This document shows, in pieces, positions 14,943-21,659 of a stretch of 23,042 nt of DNA (position 1 is its first letter; each line of letters opens with the position of its first letter). The notes beneath the pieces are model-generated. The model had not been told where the DNA came from and searched no databases. It worked only from the letters and a program-made list of their open reading frames with translations. The position numbers and the translations under genes are program-made. Source of the stretch: Christensenella sp. UBA1750 (GTDB lineage Bacteria; Bacillota; Clostridia; Christensenellales; UBA1750); assembly GCA_002315655.1 (NCBI GenBank), contig DCHO01000082.1, positions 1 to 23,042 of the forward strand, written 5' to 3'.

Positions 14943-16043
14943 ATGTCTGAACAAAACACCGATTTTTTCTGGTACAATCCGCAAAAACCGCCTTTTTCGG
15001 TCTGTGGCTTCCCTTTCTTTGCGGAAGACGGGCTTTACCGCCGTTATCCCCTGCGCCCTGAACAAGAACTACCGAAGGAGACCGCAGAACAGGCCGCCTG
15101 TCCCTCCGGCGGGCAGATCCGCTTCCGCGCACAGACGGGCAAAATCACCATCCGCGTCAAACTTGAAGCCCCGTGTTATCTGCAATACAATTCCGTTCCC
15201 CTCTGCAACGCCGGTTTTGACCTTTACGCCTCCGACGGAGACAGACACTATACGATGATCGGCGTGTCGCGGTTTGATGTGAAAGCAGACCATTATGAAT
15301 ACACGATCTGCAACATTCCGATGCCCGACAAGCCCTTGGATTTCGTGCTCCACTTCCCCATCACCATGGCAGTGGAATCCATCTTGATCGGTGTGGAAAA
15401 GAATGTGGAGATTCTGCCGCCGCTGCCCTTTGCGGAAGGTGACAGGGGCAAAATTCTCATCTACGGCGGCTCCATCACGCAGGGCTATTGCGCGGATCGC
15501 CCCGGCATGACGCTCTCCAACCAGCTCTGCCGCAGGATGCACCGCGAAATCTACGACTTGGGAATTTCCGGTGGCGGAAGGTGCGAGGACAGCATTGCGC
15601 TGTGCCTGAACCGTGTGCAGGGGGTATCGTGGCTCATTCTCTCCCCCGAGGGCAACTGTCCCACTGTGGAATGGCTGGACGAGCATTTGCGCTCCCTGCT
15701 GCGCATCGTCCGGACGGCACATCCCGAATGGAACATCGCCGTGATGAGCTTCATGCGGGAGGGGCGGGAACGCTTTCAGACCGATTACGCCGCCCTGCGC
15801 CTTGCCAAGCGCGACTGCGAACGACAGATCGTTGCCGACTTAAACGCCGCCGGGGATGACAAAATCGTCTTCTGGGACGGCGGCTCCTTCACGGACAAGG
15901 CCGCCGGGGTTCCCGACGTCATCGCGGAAATGGGCGAGGACTGCACCATGGACATCATGCACAAGTCCGACATGGGCTTCTACATCATGGCGCGGGAGAT
16001 CGAAGCGCGGATGCGCGAATACGAAAAACTACACAACATATAA
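14943..16043 (+). CDS. SGNH/GDSL esterase with N-terminal GxDLY domain
   Basis: The 366-residue protein has the two-part build of SGNH-type esterases with a jelly-roll N-terminal domain. Residues about 1-160 form the beta domain and contain the name-giving motif in NAGFDLYASDGD (89-100). The hydrolase domain starts with KILIYGGSITQGY (170-182), placing catalytic Ser177, followed by an oxyanion Gly in GISGGG (207-212), Asn238 in SPEGNCP (block III, usually GxND), and Asp337/His340 in MDIMHKSDMGF. No signal peptide is seen, so it is cytoplasmic. Family members cleave acetyl or other acyl esters on sugars or natural products; the substrate here is unknown. It is a single-gene unit ending at a shared terminator. 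Confidence 0.88.
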   Translation: MSEQNTDFFWYNPQKPPFSVCGFPFFAEDGLYRRYPLRPEQELPKETAEQAACPSGGQIRFRAQTGKITIRVKLEAPCYLQYNSVPLCNAGFDLYASDGDRHYTMIGVSRFDVKADHYEYTICNIPMPDKPLDFVLHFPITMAVESILIGVEKNVEILPPLPFAEGDRGKILIYGGSITQGYCADRPGMTLSNQLCRRMHREIYDLGISGGGRCEDSIALCLNRVQGVSWLILSPEGNCPTVEWLDEHLRSLLRIVRTAHPEWNIAVMSFMREGRERFQTDYAALRLAKRDCERQIVADLNAAGDDKIVFWDGGSFTDKAAGVPDVIAEMGEDCTMDIMHKSDMGFYIMAREIEARMREYEKLHNI

Positions 16044-16045
16044 GG

Positions 16046-16081
16046 AAAAGGTGCTCCGATGGATTGTCGGAACACCTTTTT
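16046..16081. terminator. Bidirectional terminator between the esterase and the redox operon
   Basis: AAAAGGTGCTCCGA (16046-16059) and TCGGAACACCTTTT (16067-16080) pair over 14 positions with one mismatch and a 7-base loop; A and T runs flank both sides, so it can end both convergent transcripts. Confidence 0.85.
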
Positions 16082-16083
16082 GA

Positions 16084-17076
16084 TTATTCTTCTGTAACTT
16101 TCAGGACGATCTTTCCTGCTGATTTGCCGGAGTACATGAAGTCCTGCGCCGCTTCCGCTTCCGTGATGGGATAGACGCGGCAGATCGTGGGGCGGATGGA
16201 GCCGTCCTCAATCTTTGGCCAGATGAGTGAAACCATGTCGGAGAGCAGCTTTGCCTTGACCTCCGAGGAACGGCGGCGCAGGGTCGTGCCGATGAGCCGC
16301 GTGCCGCGCACATACATCTGTCGGAGGTTGACATTTGAGGGGTCGCCCGCCAGCGTGGCAATCATGATCCAACGCCCGTCAAAGTTCATGTAGGGCAGGC
16401 ATTTTCCGACAGTGTCACCGCCCAAGCAGTCCACGGTAAGGTCAACGCCGTGCCCGGCGGCAAGCTCTTCCTTCATCACTTCGGATAAGTCCTCATGTGC
16501 CGTCACGACCACACGGTCAGCGTGCAAATGTTCAATCGCCTTGGCCAATTCATCATTGAGCACCGTCGTGATGACTCTTGCCCCGAATGCCTTTGCCATG
16601 GGGATGAGCACGGAGGCCAGCCCCGAAGCACCCGCCTGCACCAGCAGGGTCTCGCCCTTTTGCAGCTTGCCCTCCATGAACAGGAACAGATACGCCGCAC
16701 CGTAAACCTCGGGCAGCGCCGCCGCTTCAATCATGGACAAGCCCTTTGGAATGGGCATCAGCATCCCGGCGGGCACGGCCACATATTCCGCATATCCCCC
16801 GCCGCCAAGCAGCGCGGTGGCCTTGTCCCCGATGTGCCACTTGCCCTCTGCCTCCACCTTTTTGCCCACCTGCACGATGGTTCCGGCTGCTTCCAGCCCG
16901 AACCAGTCCGGCCAGCCGGGAGGCGGCGGATAAGTGCCCTCGCGCTGCAGAAGGTCGGCACGGTTCAGTGCCGCCGCAGAGACCTTCAAAATCACTTTAT
17001 CTTCTTCATCAATAATGGGATCGGGCACTTTTGTCCAGTGCAGATGCCCGTCCTTTCCGTTAAGTACCGCGTACAT
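16084..17076 (-). CDS. PIG3-like NAD(P)H:quinone/enone reductase (MDR family, zinc-free)
   Basis: The 330-residue enzyme belongs to the zinc-independent branch of medium-chain dehydrogenases/reductases. The signature ALNRADLLQREGTYPPPPG (about 36-54) is nearly identical to that of the TP53I3/PIG3 quinone reductases. The nucleotide site is LVQAGASGLASVLIPMAKAFGA (about 145-166), the AxxGxxG-type loop of NADPH-dependent members. These enzymes reduce quinones or alpha,beta-unsaturated ketones. ATG 17076 follows TAAGGAGG at a six-base spacing; longer readings upstream run into the previous gene. It is the last gene of the five-gene operon, where an enone reductase would follow naturally after a dehydratase. 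Electron donor and substrate are not proven. Confidence 0.88.
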   Translation of the reverse strand: MYAVLNGKDGHLHWTKVPDPIIDEEDKVILKVSAAALNRADLLQREGTYPPPPGWPDWFGLEAAGTIVQVGKKVEAEGKWHIGDKATALLGGGGYAEYVAVPAGMLMPIPKGLSMIEAAALPEVYGAAYLFLFMEGKLQKGETLLVQAGASGLASVLIPMAKAFGARVITTVLNDELAKAIEHLHADRVVVTAHEDLSEVMKEELAAGHGVDLTVDCLGGDTVGKCLPYMNFDGRWIMIATLAGDPSNVNLRQMYVRGTRLIGTTLRRRSSEVKAKLLSDMVSLIWPKIEDGSIRPTICRVYPITEAEAAQDFMYSGKSAGKIVLKVTEE

Positions 17077-17087
17077 AAGGTTCCTCC

Positions 17088-17840
17088 TTAACGTAATGTC
17101 AGTTCGTCGCGCATATATTTCAGCGTCTTTACATCGGGCTGAACGCCTTCCTTGGACGTTTTGCCCAAATACATGAACCCGCCCAGTCTCCCGCACAGCT
17201 CGCGGGTCAGATAGCAGTATTTCCCGCCCGTCATAAACAGGTACGGAATGTGCAACTCTTTGTTCAGCAGCTTGAAGGTTTCCAGTGCGGAGAGGAGCTG
17301 TTCCTCGGTGTCGGAAAGCCCGATGTCTTTGGCCACATCCGCACCGCGTTCCTCCTCCGCCTTCATCCAGGCACAAATCTGCTCCTTCTCAAAGAAGCCA
17401 CCGTTGTGGGCGGACATGAGCACCTCGCAGCCAAGATCGTGAATCTGCTTGATCAGTGCCTTCTGCTTCTCCACGGCTTCTTCGTTGTAGGTGAGCTGCC
17501 ACGGTTCGGAGTGATAAAGGTCGCCCATCACGTCAATCAGCGTGCTGCCGCACTTGGCGCACAGCAAGGACAGCTCGGCTATTTCCTCATCGGTTTTGCC
17601 TTCCCCAAATCCCCAGCGGTAGCAGCAGGAATAAATGGGCAGGTCACCCGCCGCTGAAAACAGGGTGGTTAAGTCCTTTTCGTTCCAATATTCGGGTTTT
17701 ATCCGCGTAATCTCAATACCAATCGAATCCGCGCCCTCGGAAATTGCCTGCTTCATCAGGCGGATGTTCTCCTCCAACTCCGGTTCAACTAAAAAGGCGG
17801 TGAGCCACGGTTTTTCCGCGTTCAGAAAGGATTTTTTCAT
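17088..17840 (-). CDS. Type I 3-dehydroquinate dehydratase (AroD)-like enzyme
   Basis: At first sight a generic TIM-barrel isomerase, this 250-residue protein aligns by eye along its length with type I 3-dehydroquinate dehydratases, Schiff-base enzymes that remove water from a beta-hydroxy ketone. The catalytic pair is visible as His145 in EVLMSAHNGG (E. coli His143) and the Schiff-base Lys171 in GADVAKDIG (E. coli Lys170 in ADIPKIALMP). Substrate-binding residues also match: Glu43/Arg46 in IEITRI, Arg75 in CCYRWG, Arg213 in LTRELCG (SRLAGE in E. coli), and Gln234 in KEGVQPD. Length is normal. The context is not a shikimate-biosynthesis cluster but a row of oxidoreductases, so it may act in catabolism or on another keto-polyol. 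Start ATG 17840 follows AAGGAG overlapping the SDR stop region. A sugar-phosphate epimerase is the main alternative. Confidence 0.72.
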   Translation of the reverse strand: MKKSFLNAEKPWLTAFLVEPELEENIRLMKQAISEGADSIGIEITRIKPEYWNEKDLTTLFSAAGDLPIYSCCYRWGFGEGKTDEEIAELSLLCAKCGSTLIDVMGDLYHSEPWQLTYNEEAVEKQKALIKQIHDLGCEVLMSAHNGGFFEKEQICAWMKAEEERGADVAKDIGLSDTEEQLLSALETFKLLNKELHIPYLFMTGGKYCYLTRELCGRLGGFMYLGKTSKEGVQPDVKTLKYMRDELTLR

Positions 17841-17844
17841 GTGC

Positions 17845-18609
17845 TTACTCCTTGTTGCGCAGGATGTTCCGCCCACCGTCGATGAGGAAATTGACCCCGG
17901 TTGTGAAGGCGGAATGTTCGGAGGCCAAAAAGATGAAGGCATCCACAAGCTCCTGCGGCTCGGCGGCACGACCCAAGGCGGTCTTCATGCCTGCCATACC
18001 GGGACGGGTGAGCACAGGGCCGGGCGCGACGCATACCACGCGAATGCCGTACTTGGCACCGTAGAGCGCCAGAGACTTGGTGAGGCCGTTCATCGCGGCA
18101 GATTTGGCGGTGGAATATGCCACATTGGAGGCACAGCCTTCCTCGCCCGTGATGGAACCGATGTTGATGATGACGCCGGACTTCTGCTCGCGCATCACCT
18201 TCATCACGGCATGGTCAAAGTAGAACTGCCCTTTCAGGTTCACATCCAGCGACCAGTCAAAGACCTCGATGGGGCAGTCAGGGAACTCGATATTGTAATC
18301 CACATGAAGCATCCGATATTCCGCGCCGCCGGCCAGATTGAGCATCACGTCAATAGAATGAAACTTATCATACGCGGCTGTGACCGCAGCTTCGACCTGC
18401 TGATAGCTGCGCACGTCACATTCGATTGCCAGCACATGACCTGGGAAATCCTTCTCGATTTCGGCGGCCTTCTCCTCCACGGCTTCTTTGTCGATGTCCA
18501 CCATCGCCACATTCGCGCCGAGCTTGGCAAATTCCTGTGCCGAGAGCAGAGCCATACCGGAGGCCGCGCCGGTCATCATGACCGTTTTTCCGGTGAAATC
18601 AAATTCCAT
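17845..18609 (-). CDS. Short-chain dehydrogenase/reductase (SDR)
   Basis: The 254-residue protein is a classical SDR. The dinucleotide loop is VMMTGAASGMALL (10-22), where the usual third Gly of TGxxxGIG is replaced by Ala20. Asp38 in VDIDKE at the end of strand 2 favours NAD(H). NLAGG (about 91-95), the catalytic Ser in INIGSITG, and YSTAKSA with Tyr and Lys of the YxxxK pair complete the active site; APGPVLTRPGM and FLIDGGRN are the normal C-terminal blocks. It oxidises or reduces a secondary alcohol or ketone. It starts one base after the stop of the Gfo/Idh/MocA gene, so translation is coupled. The insertion AEYRMLHVDYNIEFPDCPIE after NLAGG is longer than in most family members and may shape a distinct substrate pocket. 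Confidence 0.92.
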   Translation of the reverse strand: MEFDFTGKTVMMTGAASGMALLSAQEFAKLGANVAMVDIDKEAVEEKAAEIEKDFPGHVLAIECDVRSYQQVEAAVTAAYDKFHSIDVMLNLAGGAEYRMLHVDYNIEFPDCPIEVFDWSLDVNLKGQFYFDHAVMKVMREQKSGVIINIGSITGEEGCASNVAYSTAKSAAMNGLTKSLALYGAKYGIRVVCVAPGPVLTRPGMAGMKTALGRAAEPQELVDAFIFLASEHSAFTTGVNFLIDGGRNILRNKE

Positions 18610-18610
18610 T

Positions 18611-19678
18611 TCAGGCCTCCTTATACCCGCAGGCTTTCATCAGCACCTTATAGAGCTTCAGTTCGTAATCCATGGTGTAGGGATTGACCTTTTCGCCGCA
18701 GATATACTCGGCAAAGGCTTTCATCATGCCGTCGTAGCGGTCATAGGACGAGGCTCTGCGGTAGCCGTCGTTGCCCCAGTTGAAAATATCTCCGCCTACA
18801 TCTCTTGTGTTGGTGTATAAGTCACTGCCGCCCTTGCCGTCAGCGAAGGCCTCCAACGGACGCAGTTCCACGGTACCCAAGGAGCCGCAGACGACAAACT
18901 GACGGCGCATGAACCCGCCGGGCTCCACGGAGGTGGCCTTGGCAAAGGACACGCCGTTCTTGTATTTGAGCACGGCAAAGCCGAAGTCCTCACCCACGGG
19001 AATTCCGTTGATGCCCGATACGCAGTTAAGGGGAATGACCTCCTCGGGCTCGCCTTGAATCTGATAGATAAGGTCGATCAGATGGCAACCCAAGAAGAAC
19101 ATCATGCCACCGGGATAACGCTTCATCCAGGCACGCTTCTCGTCATGGTGGCGGGTGCTCATCTGGCACTCCACGGAGTAGATCTCGCCGTACTTGCCCG
19201 CTTTGATGTCGGCAAGCACCTTTCTGACCTCGGGATTGTAGCGGTACATATAGCCCATGTGGAGCACGTTTCCGTTTCCTTTGAAGGTATTGACCAGCTT
19301 TTCAAAGTCCGCATAGCCCACACCACCGGGCTTGTCCATGTGAACGTGCAGTCCCTTGTCCGCCGCCATCTGGGCATACTTGAACAGGTTGGTTTCGCTG
19401 GTTTCGATGGCAACCGCATCAAGGCCGGGATAGTTCAGCACCTCGTCCAGCGTCAGCTCGGGATAATCGCCGTACATTTCGGGATTTAAGCGATAGTCGT
19501 TCTTGTATTCGTAGCCCGCCAGCGTGGTCTTGCCGGTGTAAGGCTCGTATTCCAGCTCGCGCTCGGGGTCGCAGTAGCCCACGACCTCGAAAATGTCGCT
19601 CTGCTTGCACAGAGACTTGAAGGTGACACAGGCATGGTCGTGTTCCACACCGATCTGGGCAATTTTGATTTTACGCAT
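18611..19678 (-). CDS. Gfo/Idh/MocA family oxidoreductase
   Basis: The 355-residue protein has an N-terminal Rossmann domain (1-125) and a C-terminal beta-sheet substrate domain. Family marks are AIETSETN, the MDKPGG loop (about 114-119, the usual EKP with Asp for Glu), MGYMYRYNPEVRKVL, and GCHLIDLIYQ (about 202-211), which carries the Asp and His of the substrate site. The dinucleotide loop is unusual: IGVEHDHA replaces GxGxxG and leaves only one Gly, an arrangement I have not confirmed in characterised members. Such enzymes oxidise or reduce sugars, inositols and glycosides with NAD(P). It lies between the MDR gene and the SDR gene in the operon, with gaps of 12 and 1 bases. Confidence 0.93.
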   Translation of the reverse strand: MRKIKIAQIGVEHDHACVTFKSLCKQSDIFEVVGYCDPERELEYEPYTGKTTLAGYEYKNDYRLNPEMYGDYPELTLDEVLNYPGLDAVAIETSETNLFKYAQMAADKGLHVHMDKPGGVGYADFEKLVNTFKGNGNVLHMGYMYRYNPEVRKVLADIKAGKYGEIYSVECQMSTRHHDEKRAWMKRYPGGMMFFLGCHLIDLIYQIQGEPEEVIPLNCVSGINGIPVGEDFGFAVLKYKNGVSFAKATSVEPGGFMRRQFVVCGSLGTVELRPLEAFADGKGGSDLYTNTRDVGGDIFNWGNDGYRRASSYDRYDGMMKAFAEYICGEKVNPYTMDYELKLYKVLMKACGYKEA

Positions 19679-19690
19679 TGTATTTTCCTC

Positions 19691-20710
19691 CTAATCTTCC
19701 AATAAACGCCAGTCGAACTGCACCATGGGGAACGCGCCGCCACGGGCAAGACGCGCATAGACTTCGCCGCACTCGGCGGGCGAATGGGTCTCCTCCACAA
19801 ACTGCGACAGGTTGATGCGCCCTAATGCGCTCATCTTCATTTCGCATAGCACATCGTCCCGGGTCGTCCACCAGCCGGCGGAGGATTCCACGGACGGGCG
19901 GGCAATGGTGTGCGCACCCACCAGCGTGATTCCGGGGCCGTGTACCTTGTGGTAGTAGTCCACATTGAAGTCGGAATGGCGGGTGCAGCCGAGCAGTGCC
20001 ACTCTGCCGAAACGCGCCATACAATCGAGCACCTGATTTAAGGCCACGCCAACGCCGGTCACTTCAATGGCCACATTCACGCCGCCACCTGTTACCTTCT
20101 TCACCTGCTCCACAAAATCGGGAGCGGTAGGGTCAAAGGCGTAATCCGCGCCCAGCGCCAAGGCCTGCTCGCGCTTTTCCGCAACGGGGTCGGCGGCAAT
20201 AACGGGGATGGCTCCGGCGGCCTTTAAGAACACAATGGCAAACTTGCCCAAGACCCCCTGCCCCATGACGATGGCGCTTTCGCCCATTTCCAGACGGCAC
20301 TTGCGGATCGCACCGATGGGGAAGGTTCCGATGTGCCACAGCGCGGCTTCCTCAAAGGTCAGCTTCTCGTCTTCCAGCTTATAGACCAGATTTTCCGGCA
20401 CGCAGACGTACTGCTGATGGGTCGTCCAGCTCATCGCCACGCGATCACCGGGTACAACGGAAGACACGCCCTCGCCCACTTCTGCCACGATGCCGGAGGT
20501 GGAATAGCCGCCCTGACGCGGCCAGACGACTTCCTTGCAGTCCTCGATGCGGTAGGAGACATTGATCTCCCCCGTCAGGTTCGCCCGCTCAGTGCCGGAA
20601 GAGATGGTGGAAATGACCACCTTCACCAGCACTTCCCCTGCGTGAACCGAAGGCATTTCCTTTTCGACCAGCTCGGCTGTGTCTTTCTTCGTAAACAGAA
20701 TCGCTTTCAT
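19691..20710 (-). CDS. MDR-superfamily dehydrogenase without zinc ligands (SGTER type)
   Basis: This 339-residue protein has the GroES-like and Rossmann domains of zinc alcohol dehydrogenases, but the zinc sites are missing. The usual catalytic Cys (CGTD) is Ser in STISSGTERANL (about 36-47), the GHE motif is absent (RQGGYSTSG), and none of the four structural-zinc cysteines is present. The nucleotide loop AIVMGQGVLGKFAIVFLKAAGA (about 143-164) is intact. The SGTER motif resembles the N-terminal half of bi-domain oxidoreductases whose other half is a Gfo/Idh/MocA protein; here that partner is the next gene. ATG 20710 has AAGGAG nine bases upstream; a TTG at 20731 is rejected. It is the first gene of the operon under divergent AraC control. 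Confidence 0.9.
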   Translation of the reverse strand: MKAILFTKKDTAELVEKEMPSVHAGEVLVKVVISTISSGTERANLTGEINVSYRIEDCKEVVWPRQGGYSTSGIVAEVGEGVSSVVPGDRVAMSWTTHQQYVCVPENLVYKLEDEKLTFEEAALWHIGTFPIGAIRKCRLEMGESAIVMGQGVLGKFAIVFLKAAGAIPVIAADPVAEKREQALALGADYAFDPTAPDFVEQVKKVTGGGVNVAIEVTGVGVALNQVLDCMARFGRVALLGCTRHSDFNVDYYHKVHGPGITLVGAHTIARPSVESSAGWWTTRDDVLCEMKMSALGRINLSQFVEETHSPAECGEVYARLARGGAFPMVQFDWRLLED

Positions 20711-20739
20711 ACAACAAAACTCCTTCTTCAAGAATTTTC

Positions 20740-20754
20740 TTTACAGAATGTAAA
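20740..20754. promoter_or_regulatory. Inverted repeat TTTACA-n3-TGTAAA, candidate operator
   Basis: A perfect 6-base inverted repeat with a 3-base centre lies just downstream of the predicted -10 box of the redox operon. A regulator bound here would block initiation or elongation. It shares the half site TGTAAA with the repeat at 20783-20803, though in the opposite relative orientation. Confidence 0.45.
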
Positions 20755-20760
20755 AACAGT

Positions 20761-20789
20761 GTCATACTAAAACCACCGTTATCTGTAAA
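20761..20789 (-). promoter_or_regulatory. Promoter of the five-gene redox operon
   Basis: Minus-strand TTTACA (20784-20789) and TATGAC (20761-20766) are 17 bases apart. The -35 box forms one arm of the inverted repeat at 20783-20803, so it is directly exposed to the regulator. Confidence 0.5.
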
Positions 20790-20803
20790 ATACGCTTTTA
20801 CAG
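20783..20803. promoter_or_regulatory. Inverted repeat CTGTAAAA-n5-TTTTACAG, candidate operator
   Basis: A perfect 8-base inverted repeat with a 5-base spacer overlaps the -35 box of the redox operon. It interlocks with a second perfect 8-base inverted repeat, AAATACGC-n7-GCGTATTT (20788-20810), which ends six bases before the AraC gene's -35 box. Two overlapping palindromes between divergent promoters are a strong sign of a control site; binding by the adjacent AraC protein is inferred. Confidence 0.55.
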
Positions 20804-20810
20804 CGTATTT
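20788..20810. promoter_or_regulatory. Inverted repeat AAATACGC-n7-GCGTATTT between divergent promoters
   Basis: This palindrome has 8-base perfect arms. It sits between the two -35 boxes and shares bases with the repeat at 20783-20803, so occupation of one would exclude the other if different proteins or hairpins use them. Confidence 0.45.
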
Positions 20811-20815
20811 GTATA

Positions 20816-20844
20816 TGGACAAGGCGGCAATTTACTTGTATAAA
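20816..20844 (+). promoter_or_regulatory. Promoter of the AraC-family gene
   Basis: TGGACA (20816-20821) and TATAAA (20839-20844) are 17 bases apart; the ribosome binding site AAGGAAA follows and the ATG is at 20859, so the leader is short. Confidence 0.6.
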
Positions 20845-20858
20845 AAGGAAATAACAGT

Positions 20859-21659
20859 ATGCTTTCTCTTGACCTGTCTGCGCCCCGCACACTAAAAGCG
20901 GCGAACGCGCACTTCTACAAGCTCCCCACCGAGGAGCGTTACATCGACCGGGTACTGGAATATCACGACCTCATCTTTTTGGAGGAAGGCAGTTGGAGCA
21001 TGACGGAGCTGGAACAAGACTATCCGCTTGTGCAGGGCGATGTGCTCTTTTTAGCCTCCGGGCGGCACCACTTTTCCCGCCTGCCCTGCGAAAAGGGAAC
21101 CCGCACCTTCTGTCTCCATGTGACGGTGGCTCCGGGAGATACCGAAGACAACCCGAACGCCGCAACGCTGCCGACGCATCTTCATGTGCGGCACCCGGAA
21201 AAAATCCGCCAATATTTCAGCGAGATCGTGACGGTTTTCTGGTCGGAAGCCCCCTACAAGGAGCAGCGTTTACAGTCGCTTTTGAATCTGCTGTTGTTTG
21301 CACTTTACGACGAGCACCGACAGCAGGCCGTCACCGCCGAATCTTTGGCTGACCGCGCCATCCGCCGGATGAACGATGCGCCCCACACACGCTTTGAGAC
21401 GAAGGAAATGGCCGCGCTGCTGTTCGTCAGCCCGAAAACGCTGAACAACGCCATGCACGAACGCACGGGGTTGCCCTTCTATGCTTATGAGAAGAACCAC
21501 AAGCTGGAAATGGCGGCAAGTTTGCTGCGCATGGAGCCGGAAATGAAGCTGTCCGAGATTGCCGCTGCCTTCGGTTTCCATGATGAAAGCCATCTGTCCA
21601 AGGCCTTTAAGCAAAAATACGGCATTTCTCCCAGCGATTACCGCAGCAAATCCAACTAA
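20859..21659 (+). CDS. AraC/XylS-family transcriptional regulator
   Basis: The 266-residue protein has a cupin-like ligand-binding N-terminal domain (about 15-110; the segment LEEGSWSMTELEQDYPLVQGDVLFLASGRHH shows its strand-turn pattern with GDVLFL) and a C-terminal pair of helix-turn-helix motifs. The first HTH is KEMAALLFVSPKTLNNAMHERTG (about 186-208); the second contains LSEIAAAFGFHDESHLSKAFKQKYGISPSDYR (about 231-262), the classical AraC signature. It is divergent from the redox operon and separated by 148 bases of repeats, which makes that operon its likely target; the ligand is probably the operon's substrate. Its stop codon overlaps the stop of the convergent acyltransferase gene by two to three bases, with no terminator between them. 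Confidence 0.93.
   Translation: MLSLDLSAPRTLKAANAHFYKLPTEERYIDRVLEYHDLIFLEEGSWSMTELEQDYPLVQGDVLFLASGRHHFSRLPCEKGTRTFCLHVTVAPGDTEDNPNAATLPTHLHVRHPEKIRQYFSEIVTVFWSEAPYKEQRLQSLLNLLLFALYDEHRQQAVTAESLADRAIRRMNDAPHTRFETKEMAALLFVSPKTLNNAMHERTGLPFYAYEKNHKLEMAASLLRMEPEMKLSEIAAAFGFHDESHLSKAFKQKYGISPSDYRSKSN

Noticed and set aside
16084..17376. Extended start for the PIG3-like gene (430 residues)
   Set aside because: The extra 100 residues overlap the AroD-like gene in another frame, and a strong AGGAGG marks the inner ATG at 17076.
17635..18687. 350-residue open frame antisense to the SDR gene
   Set aside because: It mirrors the SDR and neighbouring genes, with a composition typical of reverse-frame shadows and no domain motifs.
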